From: an uncultured Clostridia bacterium
GTDB lineage: Bacteria > Bacillota > Clostridia > TANB77 > CAG-508
Assembly (NCBI GenBank): GCA_934149275.1
Contig: CAKPEG010000012.1
Span: 1-47,761, forward strand
Direction: 5' to 3'
Length of the DNA: 47,761 nt
Each line of letters starts with the position of its first letter. Positions within the stretch are counted from its first letter, which is position 1. Shown here piece after piece: positions 8,401 through 17,772 of this stretch. A program made the position numbers and the translations under genes. The notes below the pieces were generated by a model. That model ran no database searches, was not told the origin of the DNA, and saw nothing but the letters and a program-made list of their open reading frames with translations.

Positions 8401-9588
8401 CTATTTGTTTACTAACCAATCTAATACATTTATTTTCTTTATTCCGTCAAAGTCTGCTATTGGATCTATATCCATTGTAAGAATATATTTAGGGTAGTGG
8501 TCATTTATTTCTTGTAATGGTGTTAGCTCTCTTTCTAATGTTGATTGCTCTCTTGTTGTATATGCAACTTGAAAATAAGTAAAACCTTCTTTATTTTCTG
8601 CTACAAAATTAACTTCTTTTTCTCCTGTTCTTCCAATATATACTTTGTATCCTCTTCGTATAAGTTCAAGATATACAATGTTTTCTAACATGTGTCCCGC
8701 ATCAACATTTCTTCTTCCTAATAGTGCATATCTCATCGTTACATCAGTTGCATAATATTTTTCACCTGATTGTAAATATTGTTTACCTTTAACATCAAAC
8801 CTTGGTACTTTATTAAATACATAACTTTCAACTAATGCGTCTAAATAATTTTCTACTGTATGAACTGATATAGGTCTACCATCTGATGTTAATGTATCAG
8901 CAATTTTTTTAATTGATAAGCAATTTCCTATATTGTTAAACATAAATTTTGCAACGGTTTTTAGCATTGATGTATCTGCTATTTTTCTTCTTTGAGCTAC
9001 ATCTTTTAAAATTATTGTGTTATATAAAGCATCTAAATAGTCATCTATTTCTGTTTCATCTTCTAACTTTAAGGCATACGGAAATGAGCTTCTGTTTATA
9101 TAATTTAAATATATTTTCTCATCTGCATCTTTTTGATAATATTCTATATATTCTTTAAATGATAGTGGATACATTTTTATTTCTATATATCTTCCTGTTA
9201 ATAAAGTTGCTAATTCTCCTGATAGTAAATATGCATTAGAACCTGTTATATACACATCAACATTTTTTAATATATATAATCCGTCTACTGCTTTTTGAAA
9301 TTCAGGCACGTTTTGAACTTCATCTAGAAAAATATAATATTGTTTTTCATCTTTTATTTGTTGTTTTACGAATTTGTAAAAATCCTTGTAATTCTCAAAG
9401 TCATTGTCTGGATTTTCAAGATTTATTGATATTATGTGATTTTCTTCTATTCCAATAGTTTTTAAATATTCAATAAATAATTCAAATAGTGTTGATTTCC
9501 CACATCTTCTTATTCCTGTTACAACTTTTATTAGGTCTTTATCTTTCCACTTTTTTAATTTCTCTAAATATTCGGTTCTTTCTATCAT
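8401..9588 (-). CDS. AAA_14/DUF4143 ATPase
   Basis: 395 aa from the ATG at 9588, which has GGAGA upstream; the longer frame to 9636 lacks a site. N-terminal P-loop GIRRCGKST (25-33), Walker B-like FLDEVQNVPEF near 100, then the C-terminal DUF4143 nuclease-like domain (GEKEVNFVAENKEG near 345). These proteins are common, often multicopy ATPases of unresolved function in anaerobes; some sit in mobile or toxin-like contexts. Monocistronic, flanked by terminators on both sides. Confidence 0.9.
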   Translation of the reverse strand: MIERTEYLEKLKKWKDKDLIKVVTGIRRCGKSTLFELFIEYLKTIGIEENHIISINLENPDNDFENYKDFYKFVKQQIKDEKQYYIFLDEVQNVPEFQKAVDGLYILKNVDVYITGSNAYLLSGELATLLTGRYIEIKMYPLSFKEYIEYYQKDADEKIYLNYINRSSFPYALKLEDETEIDDYLDALYNTIILKDVAQRRKIADTSMLKTVAKFMFNNIGNCLSIKKIADTLTSDGRPISVHTVENYLDALVESYVFNKVPRFDVKGKQYLQSGEKYYATDVTMRYALLGRRNVDAGHMLENIVYLELIRRGYKVYIGRTGEKEVNFVAENKEGFTYFQVAYTTREQSTLERELTPLQEINDHYPKYILTMDIDPIADFDGIKKINVLDWLVNK

Positions 9589-9621
9589 ATTATCGTCTCC
9601 AATATTATTATAGCACAAGCC

Positions 9622-9655
9622 AAGAAAAGTTTGCAATAGATTGCAAACTTTTCTT
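9622..9655 (-). terminator. Terminator of the exporter operon
   Basis: Perfect fifteen-base arms aagaaaagtttgcaa and ttgcaaacttttctt, beyond the stop at 9689. Confidence 0.85.
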
Positions 9656-9688
9656 GTATTTTATTATTTTTTGCAGTTGAATTAATTT

Positions 9689-11638
9689 TTATTTTGATGT
9701 TTTTTCGTCTATTTCTTTTTGTCCTTTGTTGTCATCTTTTTTTATTGAATCAACTATTGTAATGAATTTAACTCTTCCTTTACTTTCGTCATCTAATTTT
9801 GTGAATGTGTTGTATTCGTCTGATAATTCTTTTAGTTTTTCTGCTCTTGTTTCTAAGTTTTTCAAATCTCCTGTTACATAGTTGCAGATAACATCAATTC
9901 CTGTTTTATTAAACTCTGCTGTTCCTTCTGCTAATTCTGCCGCTCCAGATTGGATTGTTTTTGCACCTTCTACTAATTGGTTGTTTGCACTGTATAATGC
10001 TTGTGAGCTTGTGTTTATTGTGCTTAATCCTGCTTTCATTTGCTCAGAACCTTGTGCTAATTTTGTTGTTCCAGCTTCTAGTCCTAATGTTCCTTGGTAT
10101 AGTTTGTTTGCTCCTGCTGCCATTTTTCCTGTGTTTGTGTATAGTCCTTTAATGTTTGTGTTTAATGCTCCTACTTGATCTAGCAATCCATTAACTCCAT
10201 CACTAACATCTCCTGCACCTTTTGCTAAAGTATCAACTTGTTGCTTTAATCCAGATATTTGTGTATTTGATGCATTTAATGATGTAATCATGTTATTTAA
10301 ATATACATTATCTGCTGTTAATGTCGCAATCGTTGATTGGTTTGCTGTTATTTGTGCTTTTATTGCTTGTGCCGTTGCTTCTGATAATGTTGTATCTTCT
10401 AATACTTTGCTTAATTGTTCTGTTGTTGTGTTCAATGTTGTAATCATTTTTTTGTTTGTATCTATTTGAGAATTTATTTTATTTATTTGTTCTGTATAGT
10501 CTGTCGTTTTCATTGCTGTGCTTAAGCCTGTCAAACCTTCTGAAATATTTTGTGCTCCAGTTTTTAAGTTATTCATTGATTCTTGTGAACCATCTAACAT
10601 GTCTGACATTGTTTTTACGCCATTGTTTACAGCACCTAAATTATCTGATAAAGATTTAGTTCCTGATGTTAAATCTGGTACTGATGAATTAAGATTTTTA
10701 ATTCCTGCATCAATGCTTGAATAGCTTGTATTTGCTGAGCTTACTCCATTTGAAAATTTATTTAATGCTTGATTAAATTCTTCTGATTTTTCAACATAAG
10801 TTGTTGTTCCATCTGATAATGTTTTTGCTCCGTTTTCAATTTGTTTGCTTGCAGATTGTAGAGTTTCAACTTTGCTATATATGTCATCTAATTTGCTGAA
10901 TATATCTAATTCTGAATCTTCAATTAATTTTGGTGTTGTATAGTTTATGATGTTGTTCATTTCAAAGTTTGTTGTTTCCATTGTTATTTCAATTGATGTT
11001 GGAATTTCTAATGTGTCTTTATCAATATTTAAGCTTTCTTGCATTCCTGGGAATGTTAGTCCAACCACCATTGTTTTACTTCCGTCATCTATTGCTTTTC
11101 CGTTTGTTACTTCTATGTTTTTATTGTTGTCGTTGTTTATGTATGTTCCTGTTGCTACGACAAATGGCGTATACATTTTTTCTGTTTTTCCGTTTATTTG
11201 AACTTCGTGTTCTTCTTTATTTTCGAATGATATCGTAATTTTAACTTTTCCTGATTTTCCAGCTATTTCGTCTGAACTGATTTCTTTTCCGTCTAGTTCA
11301 TATTTAATGTTTAGTTTAACTGGTAATTCTTGATTTGTTTCACCTTTATAATATATATCGTTTGAATCCGCTTCCCAAACTAGGCTTTCTCCATCCTGAG
11401 TAAATTTCTCGTCTCCACTTGTATTCTCGATATTTAAAAGGTTTGTCATATCTTTTAGAAGTTTTTCATCTTCTTCGTTTATCAAATGGTCTGTAACTAT
11501 TGTTTGATATTGTTCTCCATTACTTTTGGCATTTGTATAGACTGTTTCGTCTTTTGTAAATGCAGCTACTGGTAATGTGTACACTAGCATTGTTCCTAAC
11601 AAAATACTAGCTGATATTTTAGACAATTTGTTATTCAT
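9689..11638 (-). CDS. YhgE/Pip-type secreted heptad-repeat protein, MMPL partner
   Basis: 649 aa with a signal peptide (about 1-27, ending PVAAF). A beta-rich region lies at about 45-240, and the rest is a long chain of GA-x-x-L-x-x-G and L-x-x-G heptads (about 250-600), typical of the soluble part of YhgE/Pip proteins. It lies directly behind the MMPL transporter (15 bases apart), so it is most likely the extracytoplasmic partner of that exporter. It lacks the multi-spanning C-terminal ABC-2-like segment of full YhgE. Substrate unknown. Confidence 0.82.
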   Translation of the reverse strand: MNNKLSKISASILLGTMLVYTLPVAAFTKDETVYTNAKSNGEQYQTIVTDHLINEEDEKLLKDMTNLLNIENTSGDEKFTQDGESLVWEADSNDIYYKGETNQELPVKLNIKYELDGKEISSDEIAGKSGKVKITISFENKEEHEVQINGKTEKMYTPFVVATGTYINNDNNKNIEVTNGKAIDDGSKTMVVGLTFPGMQESLNIDKDTLEIPTSIEITMETTNFEMNNIINYTTPKLIEDSELDIFSKLDDIYSKVETLQSASKQIENGAKTLSDGTTTYVEKSEEFNQALNKFSNGVSSANTSYSSIDAGIKNLNSSVPDLTSGTKSLSDNLGAVNNGVKTMSDMLDGSQESMNNLKTGAQNISEGLTGLSTAMKTTDYTEQINKINSQIDTNKKMITTLNTTTEQLSKVLEDTTLSEATAQAIKAQITANQSTIATLTADNVYLNNMITSLNASNTQISGLKQQVDTLAKGAGDVSDGVNGLLDQVGALNTNIKGLYTNTGKMAAGANKLYQGTLGLEAGTTKLAQGSEQMKAGLSTINTSSQALYSANNQLVEGAKTIQSGAAELAEGTAEFNKTGIDVICNYVTGDLKNLETRAEKLKELSDEYNTFTKLDDESKGRVKFITIVDSIKKDDNKGQKEIDEKTSK

Positions 11639-11653
11639 AATTATACTTCCTTT

Positions 11654-13717
11654 CTATTTACATTCTTTCATTTTTGATGTTGTTTTACAAACTAATTTGT
11701 CGAAGATCATTAGCATTGCTGGTAATACTGTTATTACAACTAGAACGCTTATGATTGCTCCTCTTGACATTAATGTACATAATGATCCAATCATTTCTAT
11801 TTTTGAATATGCTCCAACTCCGAATGTTGCTCCGAAGAAACATAATCCGCTTACTAGGATTGAACTGATTGATGTTCCTAATGCTTCTGCTATTGCTTCT
11901 TCTTTCTTCATGCCTTCTTTTCTGTGTTCTATGTATTTAGTTGTAATTAAAATTGCATAATCTATTGTTGCTCCTAATTGGATTGTTCCAATTACGATTG
12001 ATGCAATAAATGGAATGCTTGTGTTTGTTACAAATGAGAATCCCATATTTATAAATATTGCAAATTCTATTATACAGATTAAAATTACTGGTAATGATAT
12101 TGATTTTAAAACAAATATCATGATTATGAATATGATTGCTATTGATACTGTGTTTACACTGTTGAAGTCGTGGTCGCTTATTTCAACTAAGTCTTTCATT
12201 AATGGTCCTTCACCAACGAACATTCCGTTTTCATCATATTCTTTTACGATTTTATTAATCTCATTTATTTGATTGTTTAGTTCGTTTGAAGCTATTTCAT
12301 ATTTTGAGCTTACTATTATCATTTGATAATTGTCGCTTGTGAATATGCTTTTTATGTTGTCTGATAAAACTTCTTTTGGAAGAGCTGTATCAATTTTTGA
12401 ATATGAAACTGCGAAGTCAACTCCTTCTATTTGTTCAATTTTATCTAACATTTCGTTGACTTTGTAATCGTCTAAGTCTTTGTCAACTAATATCATTGCT
12501 TCTGATGTTAGTCCGAATTTTTCTTTTAATTCATTGTTTGCTGTTATGCTTGGTAGTGTGTCTGGTAATGAATCATCTAACTTGTAATATACTTGTGTGT
12601 TGTTGTTTGTGTATATTGCTATTGGTAAGATTATTATAAATAGTAATGTTATTAATTTATAATGTTTCATAACGAAGTTTTTTACGCCTGTGAATTTAGG
12701 TAAAATTTCTTTATGACTTGTTTTCTCTATGGCTTTGTTAAATTGAAGTATCATTGCTGGTAATATTGTTACAACGCTTATTACTCCAAATAGAACTCCT
12801 TTTGCCATTACAATTCCTATGTCTTTTCCTAATGTTAAGCTCATGCTACATAGTGCAAGGAATCCTGCAATTGTTGTTAATGAACTTCCTAGAACTGCTG
12901 TGAATGTTTTTTGAATTGCTGTTTCCATTGCTTTGTTTATGTCTGATGTGTTTTGTAATTCTGCTTTGTAACTGTGATATAAGAATATTGCGAAATCCAT
13001 TGTTACACCTAATTGCAAAACTGCGCTTATTGCTTTTGTTATGTATGAAATTTCGCCTAAGAATATGTTTGTTCCCATGTTGAATAATATTGCTATTCCG
13101 ATATTAGCTAATAGTAAAATTGGTGTTACATAAGAGTCTAGTGCAATTTCTAGAACTATCAAACATAGTGCAACTGCAATTATTACATATATTGCTATTT
13201 CTGAATTTGATAAATCTCTTGTGTCTATTAATGTTGCTGTCATTCCGCTAATCTTGCATCTTTCATCTGTTATGTCTCTTAATTTTTGAACTGTATCCAT
13301 TGTTGAATCAGATGATATTGCATCTTTGAATGTTACTAACATTATTGTGCTTCCATCTTTATAAACTTTATCTTTTATTTCATCTGGAAACATTTCTATT
13401 GGTATGTTTGTTCCAACTAAATCTGTTGTACTAATTACATTTCCTACATTATCTAATTTCTTTATTTCTTTTGTTAATTTGTCTATGTCTTTGCTTTTCA
13501 TGTCGTCTAATACAATAATTGAAAAGCCTCCCATATTAAATTCATCTGATAGTATATTTTCACCTTGAATTGTTTCGATATCTTCTGGTAAATATACTAA
13601 TATGTCGTAATTTATTCTGGTGGCTTTCATTCCTATGATTGATGGTATTAATAATAGTAGTGTTATTATTAATATTAGCTTTTTGTGTTTACATACAAAC
13701 TCTGCTACTTTTGACAT
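11654..13717 (-). CDS. MMPL/RND-family exporter
   Basis: 687-aa transporter with about twelve membrane segments in two equivalent halves, each with a large external loop. The proton-relay signatures sit at equivalent places: GVTMDFAIFLYHSY in the first half and GATIDYAILITTKY in the second. Family members export lipids, peptides or drugs using the proton gradient. It is first in a two-gene operon with the heptad-repeat protein and is divergent from a TetR regulator, which most likely controls it. Confidence 0.9.
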   Translation of the reverse strand: MSKVAEFVCKHKKLILIITLLLLIPSIIGMKATRINYDILVYLPEDIETIQGENILSDEFNMGGFSIIVLDDMKSKDIDKLTKEIKKLDNVGNVISTTDLVGTNIPIEMFPDEIKDKVYKDGSTIMLVTFKDAISSDSTMDTVQKLRDITDERCKISGMTATLIDTRDLSNSEIAIYVIIAVALCLIVLEIALDSYVTPILLLANIGIAILFNMGTNIFLGEISYITKAISAVLQLGVTMDFAIFLYHSYKAELQNTSDINKAMETAIQKTFTAVLGSSLTTIAGFLALCSMSLTLGKDIGIVMAKGVLFGVISVVTILPAMILQFNKAIEKTSHKEILPKFTGVKNFVMKHYKLITLLFIIILPIAIYTNNNTQVYYKLDDSLPDTLPSITANNELKEKFGLTSEAMILVDKDLDDYKVNEMLDKIEQIEGVDFAVSYSKIDTALPKEVLSDNIKSIFTSDNYQMIIVSSKYEIASNELNNQINEINKIVKEYDENGMFVGEGPLMKDLVEISDHDFNSVNTVSIAIIFIIMIFVLKSISLPVILICIIEFAIFINMGFSFVTNTSIPFIASIVIGTIQLGATIDYAILITTKYIEHRKEGMKKEEAIAEALGTSISSILVSGLCFFGATFGVGAYSKIEMIGSLCTLMSRGAIISVLVVITVLPAMLMIFDKLVCKTTSKMKECK

Positions 13718-13869
13718 ATGAAAATCTCCTTTCCTTTGTTATATTATAGAAAAGTTATATGAACTTCCTATGAATATTTTCTCATCCATTCCTTATTATA
13801 GAAATTTTTCCTAAATCTTCAACGACATTTTCTCTTCATTTTTAAGTTATCCTACATTTTCTTTTACTT

Positions 13870-13879
13870 TGTATATACA
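13870..13879. promoter_or_regulatory. Possible TetR operator
   Basis: The perfect palindrome tgtatataca lies in the divergent region between the exporter operon and the TetR gene, flanked by further tacattt/ttgtag repeats. The placement suits an operator, but the assignment is by position only. Confidence 0.35.
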
Positions 13880-13982
13880 TTTGTAGTTTTTCTTTACTTT
13901 TGTAGAAAAAAGTTATATTATGTTTTATGTAAGAAAGCTCTTTATACTTTCTTTAAATATATATGCATTGGAGGTTTATATT

Positions 13983-14543
13983 ATGGGAGATTTACGTACT
14001 ACTAGAACTTATCTTCTTTTAAAAAATGCTCTTTTGGAGCTTCTTAGTAAACAGTCTTTTGATACTATAAAAGTTAATGATATTTGTAATTTGGCTATGG
14101 TTCATCGTACTACATTTTACAGTCATTTTTCAGATAAGTATGAGTTACTTGATTATTGTGTAAATGATTTGGAAAGTGAATTAACTAAAAATTTTGAACC
14201 TAAAAATTATTCAAATACAAAAGAATTTTATTCTGATTTAATTAATCATTTGATAAAATATTTGGGCGAAAATAAATTATTTTATAGAAATATGTTGAAT
14301 AATAATTACACTGCTGGTATTATTGCTGTTTTTCACAATTCTGTAATTAAATATATTACAGATTTACTTGAAAAGGATAGTCAAGCTGGAAAACACTTTG
14401 ACGTTCCACCCAAAATTATGGCTGAATTTTACTCAGGCGCAGCAACTGCAATTATTATGTGGTGGCTTAAAACTAATAGTAAAATTTCAGAGGAAGATTT
14501 ATGTAATTACATTATCACTTTAATTTTTGATGGACAAAAATAA
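13983..14543 (+). CDS. TetR-family regulator of the exporter
   Basis: 186 aa from the ATG at 13983, preceded by GGAGG at eight bases; an upstream start at 13920 has no site. The N-terminal helix-turn-helix (TIKVNDICNLAMVHRTTFYSHFSDKYEL, about 24-51) is typical of TetR, and the C-terminal half (about 60-186) is the ligand-binding and dimer domain of the DhaS-like subgroup. It is transcribed away from the MMPL exporter and is the obvious repressor candidate for it. Confidence 0.88.
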   Translation: MGDLRTTRTYLLLKNALLELLSKQSFDTIKVNDICNLAMVHRTTFYSHFSDKYELLDYCVNDLESELTKNFEPKNYSNTKEFYSDLINHLIKYLGENKLFYRNMLNNNYTAGIIAVFHNSVIKYITDLLEKDSQAGKHFDVPPKIMAEFYSGAATAIIMWWLKTNSKISEEDLCNYIITLIFDGQK

Positions 14544-14610
14544 ACACTAGACTTTTTTATTATTTTTGTGTATGATTATATATATTAATTTTGAAAGGAT
14601 TGATATTATT

Positions 14611-15054
14611 ATGTCTAATTTGAAAAAAATAATAGTTTTATTTATTGCACTAACTTTAATTGTTGGAAATATAGTTTTTGCAGCAACAAACACATCAGTT
14701 ATTGAAGATGAATCTGATAACTCTACATCTAATTCATCTACAAATAATTCTTCAAGAAATGATACTTCTAATGATACAGAAAATGATGTTTCAAATGATG
14801 TTGATAATTCTACTGATGATGAAAATGTAACTGAAAATTCTTCATCATCAAGAAATGCTACTTCTGGAAATAGAGTAACTAATCAAACTTCAACAAATGC
14901 AAAATCAACAACTACTTCTAGTAATTCAACTACTACTTCTGGTGTTGATAATACAGATTTAGGAATTGCAAATGCTTTAGCTTTTGTTATGATTGCAATT
15001 GGAGTTTTATTAATTTTCTTATCTATAGCAATTTTAATTAGAATGAAAAGATAA
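14611..15054 (+). CDS. Secreted Ser/Thr/Asn-rich protein with C-terminal membrane anchor
   Basis: 147 aa from the ATG at 14611 (AAAGGA upstream). A signal peptide (about 1-26, ending VFAA) leads into a low-complexity Ser/Thr/Asn/Asp-rich region (about 30-110), and a C-terminal membrane helix (about 118-142) ends in a short basic tail RMKR. There is no LPXTG motif. It probably forms a flexible, possibly modified, surface stalk. Function unknown. It follows the TetR gene and has its own terminator. Confidence 0.7.
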   Translation: MSNLKKIIVLFIALTLIVGNIVFAATNTSVIEDESDNSTSNSSTNNSSRNDTSNDTENDVSNDVDNSTDDENVTENSSSSRNATSGNRVTNQTSTNAKSTTTSSNSTTTSGVDNTDLGIANALAFVMIAIGVLLIFLSIAILIRMKR

Positions 15055-15069
15055 TTTTTAAAATATATT

Positions 15070-15090
15070 ACAGACATTTTATATGTCTGT
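15070..15090 (+). terminator. Terminator
   Basis: Hairpin acagacat/atgtctgt followed by a T7 run. Confidence 0.85.
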
Positions 15091-15213
15091 TTTTTTATGT
15101 GATAACTCTATTCTCTAGCTTTCTTATTATTTATATATTTTGATTTATTTTGCATAATTTTATTTTATTTGCTAATACTAAAAATAAATTCTGAAAATTT
15201 ATGGAGGTATACT

Positions 15214-15687
15214 ATGAAAAATAAAAATAAAATTATGCTTTTTTCAATTGTTCTTCTTTTTATTTTGTCATTTTTCTCTTTTACTTATGCAGCTGAGGAA
15301 ATGAAAAACATGGGAAACGATATAAAAAATACAGCTGAAGACGTTGGAAATACTATGAAAGATGGAGCTATGGATGCAGGTGAAACTATAAAAGATTCTG
15401 CCCAAAAAGCTAAAGAAGGTGCTCAAAATATTACTGGTGGTGCTGAAAATGCAACTAATGACATGAAAAATGGTATGATGAATGGAATGAATAATACAGA
15501 AAATTCAACTTCAGAAAATCTAACTGGTGATTACAATACTACTAGAACAACTTCAGAAGATGTTACTGCTACAGCAACTAATAATGCTACTATGTGGATG
15601 TGGATTATGCTTGCAGTTGTTGCAGTTCTTATCATTGGACTTGTTTGGTATTATGCTGCTCAATCAAATAATAGTTCTAGACATTAA
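15214..15687 (+). CDS. Secreted helical repeat protein with C-terminal membrane anchor
   Basis: 157 aa from the ATG at 15214, with GGAGG six bases upstream. A signal peptide (about 1-25, ending TYAA) is followed by amphipathic repeats of the kind GNDIKNTAEDVGNTMKDG and AGETIKDSAQKAKEGA, which resemble LEA/YtxH-like stress helices, then an Asn/Met-rich stretch and a membrane helix near 128-147. It has the same overall design as the preceding gene, suggesting a related surface role. Function unknown. Confidence 0.7.
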   Translation: MKNKNKIMLFSIVLLFILSFFSFTYAAEEMKNMGNDIKNTAEDVGNTMKDGAMDAGETIKDSAQKAKEGAQNITGGAENATNDMKNGMMNGMNNTENSTSENLTGDYNTTRTTSEDVTATATNNATMWMWIMLAVVAVLIIGLVWYYAAQSNNSSRH

Positions 15688-15694
15688 TATTTAT

Positions 15695-15754
15695 AGTAGC
15701 GTTTTGTGTTCTTCCTAATTGTTTTTACTTTTTAGAAGAACGCTAAGCGCTACT
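15695..15754 (+). terminator. Long terminator hairpin
   Basis: Arms agtagcg and cgctact with inner pairing gttctt/aagaac, then a T-rich tail. Confidence 0.65.
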
Positions 15755-15810
15755 TTTCTTTTACATAATTAGAAATTTCATTGTACTTTCTATTAAATAG
15801 CAATGTAAAA

Positions 15811-15893
15811 AATTGCTTTTCAATTTTGCTTACAAATAGATATGTAGACTTAAAAGTACAAATGTTAAAAATATCGTTTTTTTCAATATCCCG
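15811..15893 (-). repeat. Dispersed repeat family, copy E (degenerate)
   Basis: Shares with the other copies the order: A/T-rich region, gcttacaaata, gtagacttaaaagtacaaatg and atatcg. It is the most diverged of the five copies and lies just upstream of the smpB promoter. Confidence 0.5.
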
Positions 15894-15926
15894 TATCATC
15901 CACAAATACTTTCACTAAACTTTTTA

Positions 15927-15955
15927 TTGTTAGCACTTTTTTATTGTGGTATAAT
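15927..15955 (+). promoter_or_regulatory. SigmaA-type promoter of smpB
   Basis: TTGTTA, 17-base spacer, TATAAT, about 30 bases before the smpB start. Confidence 0.75.
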
Positions 15956-15985
15956 AATTTATATTTCTAGAAAGGATTTATTAGT

Positions 15986-16429
15986 ATGGAAACAAAATTG
16001 ATTGCAAAAAATCCAAATGCATATCACAATTATGAAATAAAAGATACTATTGAAGCTGGTATAGAGCTTTCTGGTACAGAAATAAAATCTATTCGTAATG
16101 GTAAAATTAATTTAAAGGACTCTTATGCTATTATTAAAAATGGCGAGGCTTTTGTTTATGGCATACATATTAGTCCTTATGAATTTGGTAATATATATAA
16201 TAAGGATCCGCTTAGAACTAGAAAACTTTTGCTTCATAAACATGAGATTAATAAGCTTTTTGGCCAGATTCAACAACAAGGTGTTTCTCTTGTTCCTATT
16301 TCTGCTTATTTCAAAGGTTCTAAGGTTAAGATTCAAATTGGAATTGGTAAGGGTAAAAAGTTATTTGACAAACGTGAGGATTTAAAACGTAAAGATGATA
16401 ATCTTTATATTCAAAGACATATGATTTAG
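15986..16429 (+). CDS. smpB: SsrA-binding protein SmpB
   Basis: 147 aa, full length. It binds tmRNA and delivers it to stalled ribosomes for trans-translation. Recognisable signatures are NPNAYHNYEI at the start, GIELSGTEIKSIRNGKINLKDSY near 26-48, and the basic C-terminal tail KGKKLFDKREDLKRKD, which enters the mRNA channel. Own promoter and terminator. No tmRNA gene follows: the structured element downstream lacks tmRNA features. Ribosome rescue is of added interest here given the frame-change signal elsewhere in the window. Confidence 0.96.
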   Translation: METKLIAKNPNAYHNYEIKDTIEAGIELSGTEIKSIRNGKINLKDSYAIIKNGEAFVYGIHISPYEFGNIYNKDPLRTRKLLLHKHEINKLFGQIQQQGVSLVPISAYFKGSKVKIQIGIGKGKKLFDKREDLKRKDDNLYIQRHMI

Positions 16430-16455
16430 AGTGATTTATATCACTCTTTTTTATC
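16429..16455 (+). terminator. smpB terminator
   Basis: Arms agagtga/tcactct followed by T6; the stem begins at the last base of the smpB stop codon. Confidence 0.85.
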
Positions 16456-16472
16456 TCTTCACTTGAAAGTAA

Positions 16473-16647
16473 AATACAGTCATACTATAAATTTTGAAAT
16501 ACCGCGCAGCGACCAAAGGAACGAAGCTTTGCTTCGTGACTGCGATTGAAGCAATCTATTCTTTAGAAAGAGCCGTTGTTCGTTAGAACAGAGGCTCATC
16601 AAGATTGCGACAGTAAGGTATTTAAAAATTTATATTATGACTGTATT
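16473..16647. mobile_element. MITE-like element with 31-bp terminal inverted repeats
   Basis: The outer arms (16473-16503 and 16617-16647) match over 31 bases with two mismatches; both begin aatacagtcat and end aaatacc internally. The 113-base interior is much richer in G+C than its surroundings. It can fold into three hairpins: cgcag...ctgcg containing cgaagctttgcttcg, gattg/caatc, and gagcc...ggctc. No reading frame lies inside. It sits exactly between the terminators of smpB and fba. It could be a non-autonomous transposable element or a structured RNA. Confidence 0.72.
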
Positions 16648-16665
16648 AAACAATCTAAATAGAAA

Positions 16666-16689
16666 AAAGAGTGATACAAATCACTCTTT
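16666..16689 (-). terminator. fba terminator
   Basis: Arms aaagagtga/tcactcttt. The stem is nearly identical to the smpB terminator on the other side of the inverted-repeat element. Confidence 0.8.
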
Positions 16690-16707
16690 CTTACTATTCT
16701 TATTATA

Positions 16708-17637
16708 TTAAGCTTTGTTAGCTGAACAGAATACATTGTTAATTTTGTCAGAAACTGTTTCTTTTATTTCAGCTCTTGCAGCACCTAAATATTTTCTAGG
16801 ATCAAATATAGAAGGATCTTCATTAAATACTCTTCTAACTTGTGCAGTCATTGCTAAACGTAAATCAGTATCAACATTTATTTTTGAAACTCCGTTTTCT
16901 CCAGCTTGTTTTAACATTTCATTTGGGCATCCTTTTGCACCTGGAATGTTTCCACCATTTTCATTACACATTTCTACAAGTCTTGGTATAACTGATGAAG
17001 CGCCATGTAATACGATTGGAGTATTTGGTAATTTTTCTTTAACTTTTGCTAATATATCAAATCTTAATCTAGCTTCTCCTTTGAATTTGTAAGCACCATG
17101 GCTTGTTCCTATAGCTATTGCTAAAGAATCACATCCAGTTCTTCTTACGAATTCTTCAGCTTGATCTGGATCTGTATACATTGCATCATTTTCTGCAACG
17201 TTTACATCATCTTCGATTCCAGCTAATTTTCCTAATTCAGCCTCAACAACTACTCCTTTTGAATGAGCATAGTCTACAACTTTTTTTGTTAAAGCAACAT
17301 TTTCTTCAAAATCATATTTTGAACCATCTATCATTACTGATGTAAATCCAGCATCAATACACATTTTGCATGTTTCAAAATCTGGTCCATGGTCTAAATG
17401 AAGTGCGATTGGAATATCTGTCTCCTCTACTGCAGCTTCAACCATTTTTAATAAATATTTTATTCCAGCATATTTTATAGCGCTTGAAGATACTTGTAAT
17501 ATTACAGGTGATTTTGCTTCATTAGCTGCTTCTGTTATTGCTTGGATAAACTCCATATTATTAATATTAAATGCACCTATTGCATAGTGCCCTTTCATTG
17601 ATTTTTCAAACATTTCTGTTGTCGTTACTAATGGCAT
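16708..17637 (-). CDS. fba: Class II fructose-bisphosphate aldolase
   Basis: 309 aa, normal length. It cleaves fructose 1,6-bisphosphate to dihydroxyacetone phosphate and glyceraldehyde 3-phosphate with a zinc ion. The zinc histidine region HLDHGPDFE is at 80-88, and further ligands are in IGTSHGAYKF and VLHGASS. The active-site lysine/asparagine segment KINVDTDLR lies near 250. It has a strong GGAGGAAT ribosome site and its own terminator. Together with pfkA at 34.3 kb it shows a glycolytic lifestyle. Confidence 0.95.
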   Translation of the reverse strand: MPLVTTTEMFEKSMKGHYAIGAFNINNMEFIQAITEAANEAKSPVILQVSSSAIKYAGIKYLLKMVEAAVEETDIPIALHLDHGPDFETCKMCIDAGFTSVMIDGSKYDFEENVALTKKVVDYAHSKGVVVEAELGKLAGIEDDVNVAENDAMYTDPDQAEEFVRRTGCDSLAIAIGTSHGAYKFKGEARLRFDILAKVKEKLPNTPIVLHGASSVIPRLVEMCNENGGNIPGAKGCPNEMLKQAGENGVSKINVDTDLRLAMTAQVRRVFNEDPSIFDPRKYLGAARAEIKETVSDKINNVFCSANKA

Positions 17638-17701
17638 AATTATTCCTCCTTATTTATATTTTTCTGGATTCATTGTATTTCTTATATTTATTTCTGTCAA
17701 G

Positions 17702-17730
17702 TTGCTATTTTAAATTTCTTATGTTATACT
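17702..17730 (+). promoter_or_regulatory. SigmaA-type promoter
   Basis: TTGCTA, 17-base spacer, TATACT, 43 bases before the small basic peptide gene at 17773. Confidence 0.65.
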
Positions 17731-17772
17731 CTTCTTGAATGATTTATGAATACAAATGAGGGGTGATTTTAA

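Noticed and set aside
16473..16647. tmRNA (ssrA) next to smpB
   Set aside because: The element is only 175 bases, has no tRNA-like ends or T-loop consensus, and no tag frame ending in Ala-Ala.
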